A DNA stretch of 31,094 bases, taken from the NCBI GenBank assembly GCA_934120635.1, contig CAKOUR010000015.1:1-31094 (forward strand), given 5' to 3'. Numbering within the stretch: position 1 is the first letter of the stretch; each line of letters begins with the position of its first letter. Source of the DNA: an uncultured Bacilli bacterium. Lineage in GTDB: Bacteria; Bacillota_I; Bacilli_A; RF39; UBA660. The notes under the pieces were generated by a model. That model did not search any database. It was not told the origin of the DNA and saw only the letters and a list, made by a program, of their open reading frames with translations. Made by a program: the position numbers and the translations under genes. Positions 15,854 through 24,025 of the stretch are shown in pieces.

Positions 15854-17124
15854 CAAAGAGTAATTTGAGGGAACAACTTTTTGTTGTTTGGATGATTATT
15901 TTGGGGATAATGGTTGTGTCACTTGGTATTATTTTACCTAATAAATTGATTCCTATTTATGAAACAAATGTTTATAATTATTTGAGGCAACCTCTTAGTT
16001 TTTTACATACTGAAGATGATATTAATGAAAATACTGTAAATACGGAAGTTGCTTATTTATATATTGTTTCTTCGAATACAGTTAGTATATCAGATAATTT
16101 AAGTGATATTATTGATATTAAGGATATGGATAAATTACTTTCTCGTTTTGATTTAACGAAAGAGAGCGGTAAGTTTATTTATAAAAGAAATACTTACTAT
16201 TATGTTACTTCTGTTAGCAATGGTAAGATTAAGATAGCAATTACTAATGATAGTTATATTAGTCGAATGAAGAAGTCTATTTTGATGATTATTTTTAGGG
16301 TTATTGGAATTTCTTTTGTTCTTGTTTCTTTCTTTATTTTGGCTTGGTCGAATCATTTGGTGGTTAGGATTAAGAAAATAAAGGATAAGATTGATAATAT
16401 TACGAATGAAAATTATGATCATAAGCCTGATATGAGGTATAGTGATGAATTATACACGCTTGATCGTGCTGTTAGTGATATGCATAAGTATTTAAGTGAA
16501 CAAGAAGAATATAAAAACCAGATGTATCAAAATATTTCCCATGATTTTAAAACTCCTATTACAGTAATGATGTCTTATTTGGAAGCATATGATGATGGTA
16601 TTCAGACAGAAGCTGAAACGATGAAAGTCATGAAAGAACAATTAAAAAAATTAGAAATTAAAGTTCACTCCTTATTATATTTAAATAAATTAAATTATTT
16701 ATCAGAGCGTAGAGATAATTTAAAGGAACAGTATGATGTATCCTTGACGATTCATGCAGCAGTTGATAAATTTAAAATGTCTCGGCCTGATGTTAAGTTT
16801 GTTCTAGATATTGACAAGAAAAGTACAATATTTCGTGGTAGTGCTGATATGTGGGAAGCCATTATTGATAATATTTTGAATAACTTTATGAGATATGCTA
16901 AAAAAGAAGTTAAGATTACTGTAAAAAATAAAAAAATTATTTTATTTAATGATGGTGAGAATATTGATGAAAATGTATTAAATAACATATTCACTCCATA
17001 TGAAAAAGGCTTGAAAGGAGTCTTTGGATTGGGGTTATCGATAGTTCGTAAGACTCTACACTTACTTGACTATGATATTACCATCGAAAATATTAAAAAT
17101 GGTGTAAAGTTTACCATTTATTAG
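15850..17124 (+). CDS. Membrane sensor histidine kinase
   Basis: This 424-residue kinase has membrane segments at about 10-32 and 142-166 enclosing a small outside sensor domain (about 33-141). A HAMP-like linker (167-218) follows, then a HisKA domain with phospho-acceptor His231 in NISHDFKTPI, and a HATPase domain with the N box IIDNILNNFMRYA (Asn341), G1 box NDGENID (367-373) and G2 box GLGLSIVRK (393-401). The signal is unknown. It is translationally coupled to the response regulator and followed by a strong terminator. Confidence 0.93.
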   Translation: MTKSNLREQLFVVWMIILGIMVVSLGIILPNKLIPIYETNVYNYLRQPLSFLHTEDDINENTVNTEVAYLYIVSSNTVSISDNLSDIIDIKDMDKLLSRFDLTKESGKFIYKRNTYYYVTSVSNGKIKIAITNDSYISRMKKSILMIIFRVIGISFVLVSFFILAWSNHLVVRIKKIKDKIDNITNENYDHKPDMRYSDELYTLDRAVSDMHKYLSEQEEYKNQMYQNISHDFKTPITVMMSYLEAYDDGIQTEAETMKVMKEQLKKLEIKVHSLLYLNKLNYLSERRDNLKEQYDVSLTIHAAVDKFKMSRPDVKFVLDIDKKSTIFRGSADMWEAIIDNILNNFMRYAKKEVKITVKNKKIILFNDGENIDENVLNNIFTPYEKGLKGVFGLGLSIVRKTLHLLDYDITIENIKNGVKFTIY

Positions 17125-17138
17125 TAAAATGTGATTGT

Positions 17139-17182
17139 AAAAAGTTTTATTTTCTAAAATATGAAAATAGAACTTTTTTTAA
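17139..17182 (+). terminator. Terminator of the two-component operon
   Basis: AAAAAGTTTTATTTTC (17139-17154) pairs with GAAAATAGAACTTTTT (17163-17178), a long stem with one mismatch, followed by more T residues. Confidence 0.85.
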
Positions 17183-17405
17183 CTAATATTTAAATGTTTT
17201 ATAATAATTATTTTATATTATTACTTTTAACTTTAAATAACTTTTTTAATATTTTTAACTTATATAATTTATTATTTTTTTTGTTATTGACTTTTAAGAT
17301 GTGTGTATTAATGCGCTAATTATTAGTAGTTTATGATTAATATTAACTTTTAATTAGTTTTTTTAATTATGATTTTTTTAGTGTAAAAAATTATCTTAAA
17401 AGGTA
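17183..17405 (+). promoter_or_regulatory. Extremely AT-rich upstream region of the TasA-like locus
   Basis: About 220 bases without a gene. TAACTTT-like words recur (17228-17235, 17238-17244, 17257-17262, 17344-17350), and a small palindrome CTAATTATTAG lies at 17316-17326. Such A/T tracts could bind a response regulator or nucleoid protein, but in this base composition chance recurrence is likely too. Confidence 0.3.
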
Positions 17406-17434
17406 TTGATTTTTAATTTCTTATTTGCTATACT
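17406..17434 (+). promoter_or_regulatory. Promoter of the first TasA-like gene
   Basis: TTGATT (17406-17411), 17-base spacer, TATACT (17429-17434), 28 bases before the GTG start. The spacer differs at only two of 17 positions from the promoter at 18660. Confidence 0.75.
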
Positions 17435-17462
17435 AAATACATAATATAAGGAGGAGATAGAA

Positions 17463-18551
17463 GTGGATAACAAAAATATGCAGGGGGGAAGAGGACAAGT
17501 TGTTAGTGAAAATAAGGGAAGAGGATTATTTTATGCTGTAATTGCAGTTGCAACTTTCATTATTATGGCAGTAGGAGCAACATTTGCGTATTTTACTGCT
17601 ACTACAAATAGTGCTAGTTCTTCTGTAAAGACTGGATCTACTACTTTAAAGTTAAAATATATTAGTTATGAAAGTGGTTGGATGAAAAATGATTTAATTC
17701 CTGCAGATACGGAGGTTACGGAGTATTCTTTTGAAAATCAAAACGATACTACAATTAAACCTGATGATGATTCGGCTTTAGATAAAAAATATACTATTTT
17801 AAAAAATGGTTTATGTAAAGATGATTTTGGAAATTCTATTTGTAGTGTTTATGTTTTTCAAGTAAAAAATGATGCGAATTCTCCTCAAACAGTTTCTTTA
17901 AATGTTGTTAGTGAAACAAATCAATTTGCAAGTTTAAATGCTATGGCATATGAAATTACTTTAACTGAAGATAATAATACTGATTATGAGTCCAAAGAAA
18001 ATAATAATGGATTGACTGATCCAAAATTTAAAGTTAATAGTTCTGATGAAGCAAATAATATTAGTGTAATAGATGGCGATAGTAACGTTCTTGAGTTGGC
18101 ATCACAGGCAACTGATGGAAATAAAAATGTTTATTCTCCAGTATATATTAATCGTAAAGGTGTTACTAAGACTTTGCTAAAATATGTGGAATCAAGGGAT
18201 GATAGTTTAGGAACTTCAGTAAAGAAACCTTCAATTGATCGTTTGTTGCCTCCTACAGTTGATTCAGATGGCGCAGAAACAAATAGAGGCGATGATGATG
18301 ACGCTACTGCTAAGCTTAGAACTGCTAAAATTTCTGATGATATTGAAATTTCTGGTGGTGAAACAAAAACGTTTGCACTTGTTTTATATATTAAGAATGC
18401 TAAAATTGATCAGACTAAATCTGATGCTTCAAAAGAGTTTTCTGGTCGTGTAGTAATTAGTTCTGGTGATGGTTCTACTGGTGTTAGTGGTACTATTGGT
18501 TTAGTAAATGAAGAAGTTAAAGGTAACTTACAGTCAAATAAACAAGGATAA
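17463..18551 (+). CDS. SipW-dependent TasA/camelysin-like secreted protein 1
   Basis: This 362-residue protein begins with GRGLFYAVIAVATFIIMAVG followed by ATFAYFTATTNS, the pattern of SipW-cleaved signals (hydrophobic helix, then GATFAYFT, comparable with GGTWAAFND of TasA). Cleavage is expected around residue 42. The mature part is rich in Asp, Ser, Asn and Thr with beta-strand spacing (KTGSTTLKLKY at its start). A C118-x8-C127 loop is followed by SVYVFQV, and a C-terminal strand pair FALVLYI ... FSGRVVI closes the fold. TasA-type proteins form extracellular fibres; CalY/camelysin relatives have other surface roles. The GTG start follows AAGGAGGAGATAG. It has its own promoter and terminator. 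A cognate signal peptidase lies two genes downstream. Confidence 0.8.
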   Translation: MDNKNMQGGRGQVVSENKGRGLFYAVIAVATFIIMAVGATFAYFTATTNSASSSVKTGSTTLKLKYISYESGWMKNDLIPADTEVTEYSFENQNDTTIKPDDDSALDKKYTILKNGLCKDDFGNSICSVYVFQVKNDANSPQTVSLNVVSETNQFASLNAMAYEITLTEDNNTDYESKENNNGLTDPKFKVNSSDEANNISVIDGDSNVLELASQATDGNKNVYSPVYINRKGVTKTLLKYVESRDDSLGTSVKKPSIDRLLPPTVDSDGAETNRGDDDDATAKLRTAKISDDIEISGGETKTFALVLYIKNAKIDQTKSDASKEFSGRVVISSGDGSTGVSGTIGLVNEEVKGNLQSNKQG

Positions 18552-18563
18552 TGATTAGTTTTT

Positions 18564-18602
18564 AAAAACATATCTTATGAGATTTAAGATGTGTTTTTTT
18601 TA
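18564..18602 (+). terminator. Terminator of TasA-like gene 1
   Basis: AAAACATATCTTA (18565-18577) pairs with TAAGATGTGTTTT (18585-18597) with one G-T pair, followed by a T tract. Confidence 0.8.
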
Positions 18603-18659
18603 TAAATTTTTATTGTTTATTTAATAAAGGTAAATTTTCTCTTTATTCATTTAATTGAA

Positions 18660-18688
18660 TTGACTTTTAATTTAATATTTGCTATTAT
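18660..18688 (+). promoter_or_regulatory. Promoter of the second TasA-like gene
   Basis: TTGACT (18660-18665), 17-base spacer TTTAATTTAATATTTGC, TATTAT (18683-18688), 32 bases before the ATG. Nearly the same spacer is present in the promoter at 17406. Confidence 0.75.
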
Positions 18689-18720
18689 TAAGTAGTAAGA
18701 TAGTAGAGGAGGATAGCTGT

Positions 18721-19698
18721 ATGGGAAATGATGATATAAATAATGCTATTAATCCTAATAATGGAGAGAATTTTAATAATAAGTCTAATACTTTTAATTT
18801 AGTTATTGGTTTGGCAACTTTATTAATTGCTATATTAGGTGCAACATTTGCTTATTTTTCTGCTACTGCTAGAAGTAAAGAAAATGATGTAACTGTTAAA
18901 TCGGCCTATGTAAGTATTACTTATGATGGTGGTACTGAGATAAAAGCTAGTAATTTGATACCAGCTACTCAACAGGTTGCGTTGAAAAAATATCAGAAAG
19001 CAGCTACTGAATATAATGCGGATACTGATGGAGAAATGGATACTGATTATGATGTGTATCGTAATGATGTTAATCGTAGATGTGTGGACGCTAAGGGAAA
19101 AGAAGTTTGTTATGTATATCAATTTTCTGTAATAAGTGATGGTGCTGAAGGTGAAGATACTGAAATATTAGCTTCTATTAAAGTGAATAATAATAGTTTT
19201 ACTAATTTAAGTTATGTTTTATATGAAGTCGATTTAAAGACTGATCCTGAGGATAGTAATAAAACATTAAAAGATAAATTTGGCATTGGAATAGTTGATA
19301 CTGAAAAAGGTGGATACCATCTTGCTAGTAAATTTACTACTATGGATAATAATCCAGATAATGTAGATTTTACTGGGGTTGGTTTTAATAAATTTGAGCA
19401 ACCTGAGGATATTAAAGGGGATAATGAAGATATTACGGGAACTTTAAATCCAGTTGCATGTTTATCTGGGCTTAGTTCTGATTTTGCTGAAAAGCCAAAA
19501 GATGATACTTCACGTTGTGATACTTTAAAAATAAAGAATAAGATTAAACATACTTTTCAATTAGTTATTTGGTTGGAAGAAACTGGAGAAATTCAAGATG
19601 AACAAGGTAAGACTTTTGAGGGTACGGTATCTATCGAAGTAAGTGGTGGAGTAGATACTGGTGAATATGAAAATGGTAAGATTACTGGTAAAGAGTAA
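18721..19698 (+). CDS. SipW-dependent TasA/camelysin-like secreted protein 2
   Basis: This 325-residue paralogue has a 24-residue hydrophilic N-terminus, then FNLVIGLATLLIAILG and ATFAYFSATARSKEN; cleavage is expected after about residue 44. The mature part repeats the scheme of protein 1: VKSAYVSITYDGG, the C121-x8-C130 loop followed by YVYQFSV, and a C-terminal FQLVIWLEETGEIQ ... FEGTVSIEV. A second Cys pair (C247, C266) is unique to this copy and may form another disulphide. AGAGGAGGATAG precedes ATG 18721; TTG 18679 lies at the -10 and is rejected. It has its own promoter and terminator. Probable fibre or surface component. Confidence 0.8.
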   Translation: MGNDDINNAINPNNGENFNNKSNTFNLVIGLATLLIAILGATFAYFSATARSKENDVTVKSAYVSITYDGGTEIKASNLIPATQQVALKKYQKAATEYNADTDGEMDTDYDVYRNDVNRRCVDAKGKEVCYVYQFSVISDGAEGEDTEILASIKVNNNSFTNLSYVLYEVDLKTDPEDSNKTLKDKFGIGIVDTEKGGYHLASKFTTMDNNPDNVDFTGVGFNKFEQPEDIKGDNEDITGTLNPVACLSGLSSDFAEKPKDDTSRCDTLKIKNKIKHTFQLVIWLEETGEIQDEQGKTFEGTVSIEVSGGVDTGEYENGKITGKE

Positions 19699-19705
19699 TC
19701 TATTA

Positions 19706-19735
19706 AAGAAGCAAATTTTGATTGCTTTTTTTTTC
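19706..19735 (+). terminator. Terminator of TasA-like gene 2
   Basis: AAGCAA (19709-19714) pairs with TTGCTT (19722-19727), followed by a long T run. Confidence 0.75.
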
Positions 19736-19750
19736 TTTTTTTGATAATAT

Positions 19751-19756
19751 TATAAT
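19751..19756 (+). promoter_or_regulatory. -10 element before the third TasA-like gene
   Basis: TATAAT lies 15 bases before the TTG start, within TATTATAATAGAGG; the ribosome binding site follows directly, so the leader would be very short. The -35 region is only a T run, and the conserved spacer of the two upstream promoters is absent. Confidence 0.45.
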
Positions 19757-19771
19757 AGAGGCGGTGATAGT

Positions 19772-20329
19772 TTGGAGGGTCATGTAAATAGAAAAGATTT
19801 ATTTTATATTATTATATTGATTTTGACTTTTATTACCGTGATTGTTGGAGCGGCTTTTGCTTTATATTCTTTTATTTTTAGTCAAAAAGAGGGTACTAGT
19901 GCTGTTTATACTGGGACTTTATCTGTTGAGTATTTGACTGGTGATATTATTGATTGTAATTATCTTTATCCTGTTGATAATCCTAAACTTACTGATGAAA
20001 AGAATATTTATAAAAATACTTTTAAGGTTAGGAATACTGGAAGTTTAGATAGTTTGTTACAAATTAAGATTAATATTAATTCTAATGAATTTTCTAGTGG
20101 TACTTTAATGTATTCTATTTATGGGGCTAGTGGTGATGAACTGTCTAATGGTTATATAGAGGGAAATACAGCTTCTATTGTTGCTAATAATATTGAATTG
20201 AAGAGTAATTCTTCAGAAGAGTTTATTCTGGTTATATGGATTAAAGAATCTGGAGAAAATCAAAATTCTGAAATGAAAAAAAATTTATCTGGAACTATTC
20301 AGGTTGATGCTTCCCAGAAATTAAATTAA
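19772..20329 (+). CDS. Short TasA-like signal-anchored protein 3
   Basis: This 185-residue protein starts at TTG 19772 (MEGHVNRKDLF) after GAGGCGGTGAT; no ATG fits. A hydrophobic helix (about 11-32) ends in VIVGAAFALYSFIFSQKEG, a looser SipW-type signal, and may stay uncleaved. The domain is a minimal TasA-like beta sandwich: TGTLSVEYLTG, NTFKVRNTGSLDSLLQIKI, FILVIWIKESGENQ and LSGTIQVDA. The Cys loop of proteins 1 and 2 is missing (one Cys, C62). Twelve bases separate it from the peptidase gene, so it may be a fibre anchor or minor subunit, like TapA beside TasA in Bacillus, but without sequence proof. Confidence 0.7.
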   Translation: MEGHVNRKDLFYIIILILTFITVIVGAAFALYSFIFSQKEGTSAVYTGTLSVEYLTGDIIDCNYLYPVDNPKLTDEKNIYKNTFKVRNTGSLDSLLQIKININSNEFSSGTLMYSIYGASGDELSNGYIEGNTASIVANNIELKSNSSEEFILVIWIKESGENQNSEMKKNLSGTIQVDASQKLN

Positions 20330-20341
20330 GGAGGAGTAAAA

Positions 20342-21964
20342 ATGGGTGATAAGAATAATAAAAGTTTTTCTGATTTGTTTTCTAGTATTTCTTCTGATGA
20401 TGATTCTAGTCAAGAAAAGAAAGTTACTTTTGATAATTTGGTAGATAATGTTCAATCAAAAAAAGAATCGACTATTTCTTTTAGTAATATTTCATCTAGT
20501 TTGGGGAATAATGAAGAAACTACCTTAAAAAAAGATAATACTTTTGAAATGGATAAGGGTAATAATGAGGAAAAGAATGGTGATAATTCATTTAGTTTTG
20601 GGGATGTTTTTCAAACAAAAATAGATGATGATTCTGAAAAAATAAAATCTGTTCCTTTAGATGAAAATATTTTAAATGGTGATAATGAAAAAACTACTGA
20701 TATAATAGAAAATCCTTTTTTTGATGATAGTTATGTTAAAGAAGATGATAAAACTGTTGATGAAAAGAAAGATTTAGAAAATAAGCAAATTATTTCTGGT
20801 AAAGATTTGTTTGAGAAGAAAGAAGGGAATAATCCATTTTTTTCTGAGAATGGTTCTTTAGATGGTGAAAACACTTCTGAAAAACAAGTGATTGTTGAGA
20901 AAAAAAATACTGAATTAGATGATAATTTGAAAAAAGAAGAAGTTACTGAAGACTCTTATTTAAAAGATGAAAAAAGGTATAATCCATTTTTTGATGGAGA
21001 TGATTTTTCGAAAGAGGTGGATGAGAATAAGGCTGATTTTTCGATTGATAATAATTCTTCTTCTGATATAGAACTTGGTAATATATTTTTTAAAAAAGAT
21101 GAAGAAAAAGAAGTAGAAAATAATTCTTTAAATTTAGAGAATACATCTGAAGAAAAAAGTGATTTTTTAAGGGAAAATTTACCAAAGAAAAGTGAAAAAC
21201 AAGTAGAAAAAAAGTCAGAGGTTATTAGTCCGTTTTTTTCTGATAATAATGATTTGAATGATGCTTATTCTTCTTTGGATAAAATTAATTTAGTGGAAAA
21301 TGATATGCAGAGTAAGGTGGCTAAAAAAATTGATTTATCTACTGTTAAACATTATAATGTTAAAGTAGAAAAGAAAAAAGAACCTTTGTTAAAGTTTATT
21401 TTAGGGATTATTTCTTATGCTATATTCATTTGGTTGTTATTGTTTGGGATTACTTTACTTGTATATGTTTTGGATATTAAAATAAGAGCTGCCAAAGGTG
21501 ATTATAGTTCTCCTACATTTAATGCTTATGTTGTCTTAACTGGAAGTATGTTACCTGAAATACAAGTTTATGATGTTGTTGTTACTAAAAAGGTTGAACC
21601 TTCTAGTTTGAAGGTTGGAGATGTTATTACTTTTGCCTCTGCTGATACTAGATTTTTAAATACAATTATTACTCACAGAATTATAAAGAAAGAGTATGAT
21701 TCTAAAACGAAGTCTTATTCATTTCAAACACAAGGTGATAATAACAATGTTGCTGATAGTGCTTTAGTTCCACAAAATAATATTTATGGTAAAGTTATTT
21801 TAAAAATTCCTAAGTTAGGATATTTGCAAGAATTTTTAGCATCTGATGGTGGATGGATTATTGTTATTTTAATTCCTTGTTTAACTGTTGTATCTTATGA
21901 TGTTGTTAAGTTGATAAAAGGATTAAAAAAGAAAAAATATAAGAGTATAACTGTTCAAAAATAA
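20342..21964 (+). CDS. SipW-type (S26B) signal peptidase with NPFF-repeat cytoplasmic tail
   Basis: This 540-residue protein is about three times the length of a normal SipW. Residues 1-345 are acidic and apparently disordered. They contain three SF[SG][DN]-like motifs (8-13, 46-50, 84-90) and five PFF-type motifs: NPFF at 124, 164 and 214, NIFF at 247 and SPFF at 296. A membrane segment follows (about 351-376), then an outside catalytic domain with Ser402 in TGSMLPE, KVGDVITF, His445 in ITHRIIKK and a TQGDNNNVAD region with the expected Asp, and a second membrane segment (about 503-524). His instead of Lys as general base identifies the ER-type/SipW class, which processes TasA-type precursors; three such precursors lie upstream. 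The tail is predicted cytoplasmic. AAGGAGGAGTAAAA precedes the ATG. Confidence 0.85.
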   Translation: MGDKNNKSFSDLFSSISSDDDSSQEKKVTFDNLVDNVQSKKESTISFSNISSSLGNNEETTLKKDNTFEMDKGNNEEKNGDNSFSFGDVFQTKIDDDSEKIKSVPLDENILNGDNEKTTDIIENPFFDDSYVKEDDKTVDEKKDLENKQIISGKDLFEKKEGNNPFFSENGSLDGENTSEKQVIVEKKNTELDDNLKKEEVTEDSYLKDEKRYNPFFDGDDFSKEVDENKADFSIDNNSSSDIELGNIFFKKDEEKEVENNSLNLENTSEEKSDFLRENLPKKSEKQVEKKSEVISPFFSDNNDLNDAYSSLDKINLVENDMQSKVAKKIDLSTVKHYNVKVEKKKEPLLKFILGIISYAIFIWLLLFGITLLVYVLDIKIRAAKGDYSSPTFNAYVVLTGSMLPEIQVYDVVVTKKVEPSSLKVGDVITFASADTRFLNTIITHRIIKKEYDSKTKSYSFQTQGDNNNVADSALVPQNNIYGKVILKIPKLGYLQEFLASDGGWIIVILIPCLTVVSYDVVKLIKGLKKKKYKSITVQK

Positions 21965-21981
21965 GAAAAGTAAGTGATAAA

Positions 21982-23742
21982 ATGAAAACTAATATATTTA
22001 AGTTGAAAGAGAGAGATGAAAAGAAGAAAAAAATTATTATTGAAGAAGAGAAAACTAAGAATCCTTTTCTTCTCTTCTTTATTCGTCATAAAATGGTATT
22101 TTTAATTACAATTTTGACTGGGATTGTTTTATCTTTATTATTGTCGGTTGGTTTTGCTTTTTCTCTTTTAAGAGGTAGTAATAACTATGATATTAGTTAT
22201 GTTTCTGGTAGTGATAAAATTGATAGTAATAATAATCCTGATATAAAAGATGATGATGTGAAGAAAGATTTATTAGGGGAAGAAGCAAGAGCAGATGGTG
22301 TTGCTGTATTAGTTGAGAGTGTAATGTTAGTAAATGGTAGTATTATTGATTTTTATACTGATGGAACTGCTGTTATCGTTAAGGGTCAGGGAGATGAAAA
22401 TGGGAAAATTTATCGAATTTTTCCTAAAGATGATGGTTCATATGGTATTGATAAGTCTGGTAAAATTGATAAGAATGCAAAGAAAATTTTGGTTGAAGCT
22501 TCAACAACTACTTTAAAAGATGGAGTAAATATTACTTATTATACTGATGGAACGGCAAAAGTTGTACTAAATTCTAAGACTATATTTGTTAGAGATAGTA
22601 ATAATATAAAAACAGATAACGGTTCTTTATTTACTAATGTTTCTCCTTCTGGAGTGGCTTTAGCAAAAAATAATTATAAAAATTATGTTAAGTATACAGA
22701 TAAAAGTAATTATGTTATTAGTAATGGAAAAAAATATGTTGTCAATAAAAATACTGAAGTTTCTATGAATGGTGATAATATTTCTTATGATTCATTTAAT
22801 GCTTTTGGTATTATAGGAGAAAAAAGTTATAAAGATGGTAATACAATTACTGTTTTTGAGAATGGTGCAGCAGTTATTACTGATAATAAGGGAAATACAC
22901 TTTATGTAAAGAAGAGTGGGGATATTTTATTAAAGTCAAAAAAATTATATGAGATTTCTATGAATGAGTATGGTTTTTCTGTTTCTAATAAAAATTGTTC
23001 TGATGGTAAAAAAGTAGTTTATTTTGATAATGGTAGTGCTGTTGTTATTTATCCAGATGGAAGAAGAGAATATGTTGAAGATAATGATGATATTATATAT
23101 GATTCTAAGAAAAATATAAGTAGTAATTTTGATGCTTCAAGTAAGACTAGTGAAAAAATTACTACTAATGATGAGAAGGTATATAATTTTTCAAATGGAA
23201 AGTCTCAAGTTATTCGTTCTAATGGAAGTAGTTATATTATTGATACAGATAAACTTACATTTAAGTCAACGGGAGAAATTGATGATAGTTCTGCTCCAAG
23301 TAGTCCTGGTCATGGTAGTATTAATGCTGGTGAGGGTATTTATATTAATGAGGCAGAAAATAAATATAATGATGCTAAGAATGTAGAAGATACTGTATTT
23401 ATTATTCAAAATAAAAATCGTAAAAGTAAGAAACTTCGAATTACTATTCAAGAGGTTAATAATTATAGAAAATATAATACTTCTAGGTTGGCACCCAAAT
23501 TTGTTAAGTTTCAAGCAACTATAGGGGATAATTATATTTCTGCTACTCAATTAGATAAGAATTCTTGGGTTGATAGTGATGGTGTTACTAATTATATTAT
23601 TTATGATGGAACGATAGAGGCTTCTAGTAGAAATAGGGTAGCGTTATCTTTATATGTTGATTATGCTAATTTGGATAATAGTTATCAGAATAAGGGGTTT
23701 ATTGGTACAATTAAAATATATGTTGATGATGAGATGGAATGA
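21982..23742 (+). CDS. Repeat-rich surface protein with TasA-like C-terminal module
   Basis: This 586-residue protein has a 36-residue Lys/Glu-rich cytoplasmic start, one membrane segment (about 38-63, ending in SVGFAFSLL) and a long outside region. Five or six beta repeats of roughly 50-60 residues follow the pattern Y-x-(D/N)-G-x-A-x-V-(I/V)-x(n)-Y-V: YTDGTAVIV (125), YTDGTAKVV (187), FENGAAVIT (292), FDNGSAVVI (348) and FSNGKSQVI (403). A Ser/Pro/Gly linker (437-450) leads to a C-terminal domain (470-586) ending in VALSLYVDY ... FIGTIKIYV, the same closing strand pair as in the three TasA-like proteins. No cell-wall sorting motif is seen. It lies 17 bases after the peptidase and is probably co-transcribed. 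It may be an adhesin, fibre cap or membrane tether. Confidence 0.7.
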   Translation: MKTNIFKLKERDEKKKKIIIEEEKTKNPFLLFFIRHKMVFLITILTGIVLSLLLSVGFAFSLLRGSNNYDISYVSGSDKIDSNNNPDIKDDDVKKDLLGEEARADGVAVLVESVMLVNGSIIDFYTDGTAVIVKGQGDENGKIYRIFPKDDGSYGIDKSGKIDKNAKKILVEASTTTLKDGVNITYYTDGTAKVVLNSKTIFVRDSNNIKTDNGSLFTNVSPSGVALAKNNYKNYVKYTDKSNYVISNGKKYVVNKNTEVSMNGDNISYDSFNAFGIIGEKSYKDGNTITVFENGAAVITDNKGNTLYVKKSGDILLKSKKLYEISMNEYGFSVSNKNCSDGKKVVYFDNGSAVVIYPDGRREYVEDNDDIIYDSKKNISSNFDASSKTSEKITTNDEKVYNFSNGKSQVIRSNGSSYIIDTDKLTFKSTGEIDDSSAPSSPGHGSINAGEGIYINEAENKYNDAKNVEDTVFIIQNKNRKSKKLRITIQEVNNYRKYNTSRLAPKFVKFQATIGDNYISATQLDKNSWVDSDGVTNYIIYDGTIEASSRNRVALSLYVDYANLDNSYQNKGFIGTIKIYVDDEME

Positions 23743-23822
23743 TGTCTTATTTTGATATTGTTTGTCGAATTTAATGAAATAGATTTGTTTATGTGTTATC
23801 CTTTTACTAAAGGAGATGGATT

Positions 23823-23924
23823 ATGCCACATAAAATTATTTTAGATGATATTTTTGAAGAGATATTTGATGATATTTCTTATATTAAATTAAATTCTTAT
23901 ATTAAATTAATTGAAGAAGATTAA
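23823..23924 (+). CDS. Small acidic protein, 33 residues
   Basis: ATG 23823 is preceded by a near-perfect ribosome binding site, AAAGGAGATGG. The product is MPHKIILDDIFEEIFDD followed by ISYIKLNSYIKLIEED, with an internal repeat SYIKLN/SYIKLI and an amphipathic, acidic character. The stop lies inside the loop of a perfect 9-bp terminator. A dedicated ribosome binding site and terminator argue that it is a real gene. It resembles no family I know; it could be a small interaction partner or antitoxin-like peptide. No clear promoter is seen. Confidence 0.65.
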   Translation: MPHKIILDDIFEEIFDDISYIKLNSYIKLIEED

Positions 23925-23938
23925 CAATCTTCTTTTTA
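23914..23938 (+). terminator. Terminator of the small-protein gene
   Basis: AAGAAGATT (23914-23922), loop AAC, AATCTTCTT (23926-23934) plus T residues. The stop codon is 23922-23924, so coding and terminator overlap. Confidence 0.85.
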
Positions 23939-23971
23939 ATTACGGGAAATTATGTTATTTTTAATAATTTG

Positions 23972-24000
23972 TATACAAAAAAAATATTCCATGTTATAAT
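23972..24000 (+). promoter_or_regulatory. Promoter of hpf
   Basis: TATACA (23972-23977), 17-base spacer and TATAAT (23995-24000) with a TG extension, 26 bases before the hpf ATG. Confidence 0.65.
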
Positions 24001-24025
24001 GTTGGTAAGAAAGGATCGTGATAAT

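Noticed and set aside
22334..23550. Alternative-frame ORFs (60-94 residues) within the repeat protein
   Set aside because: They are shadows created by its periodic repeats, without starts or ribosome binding sites.
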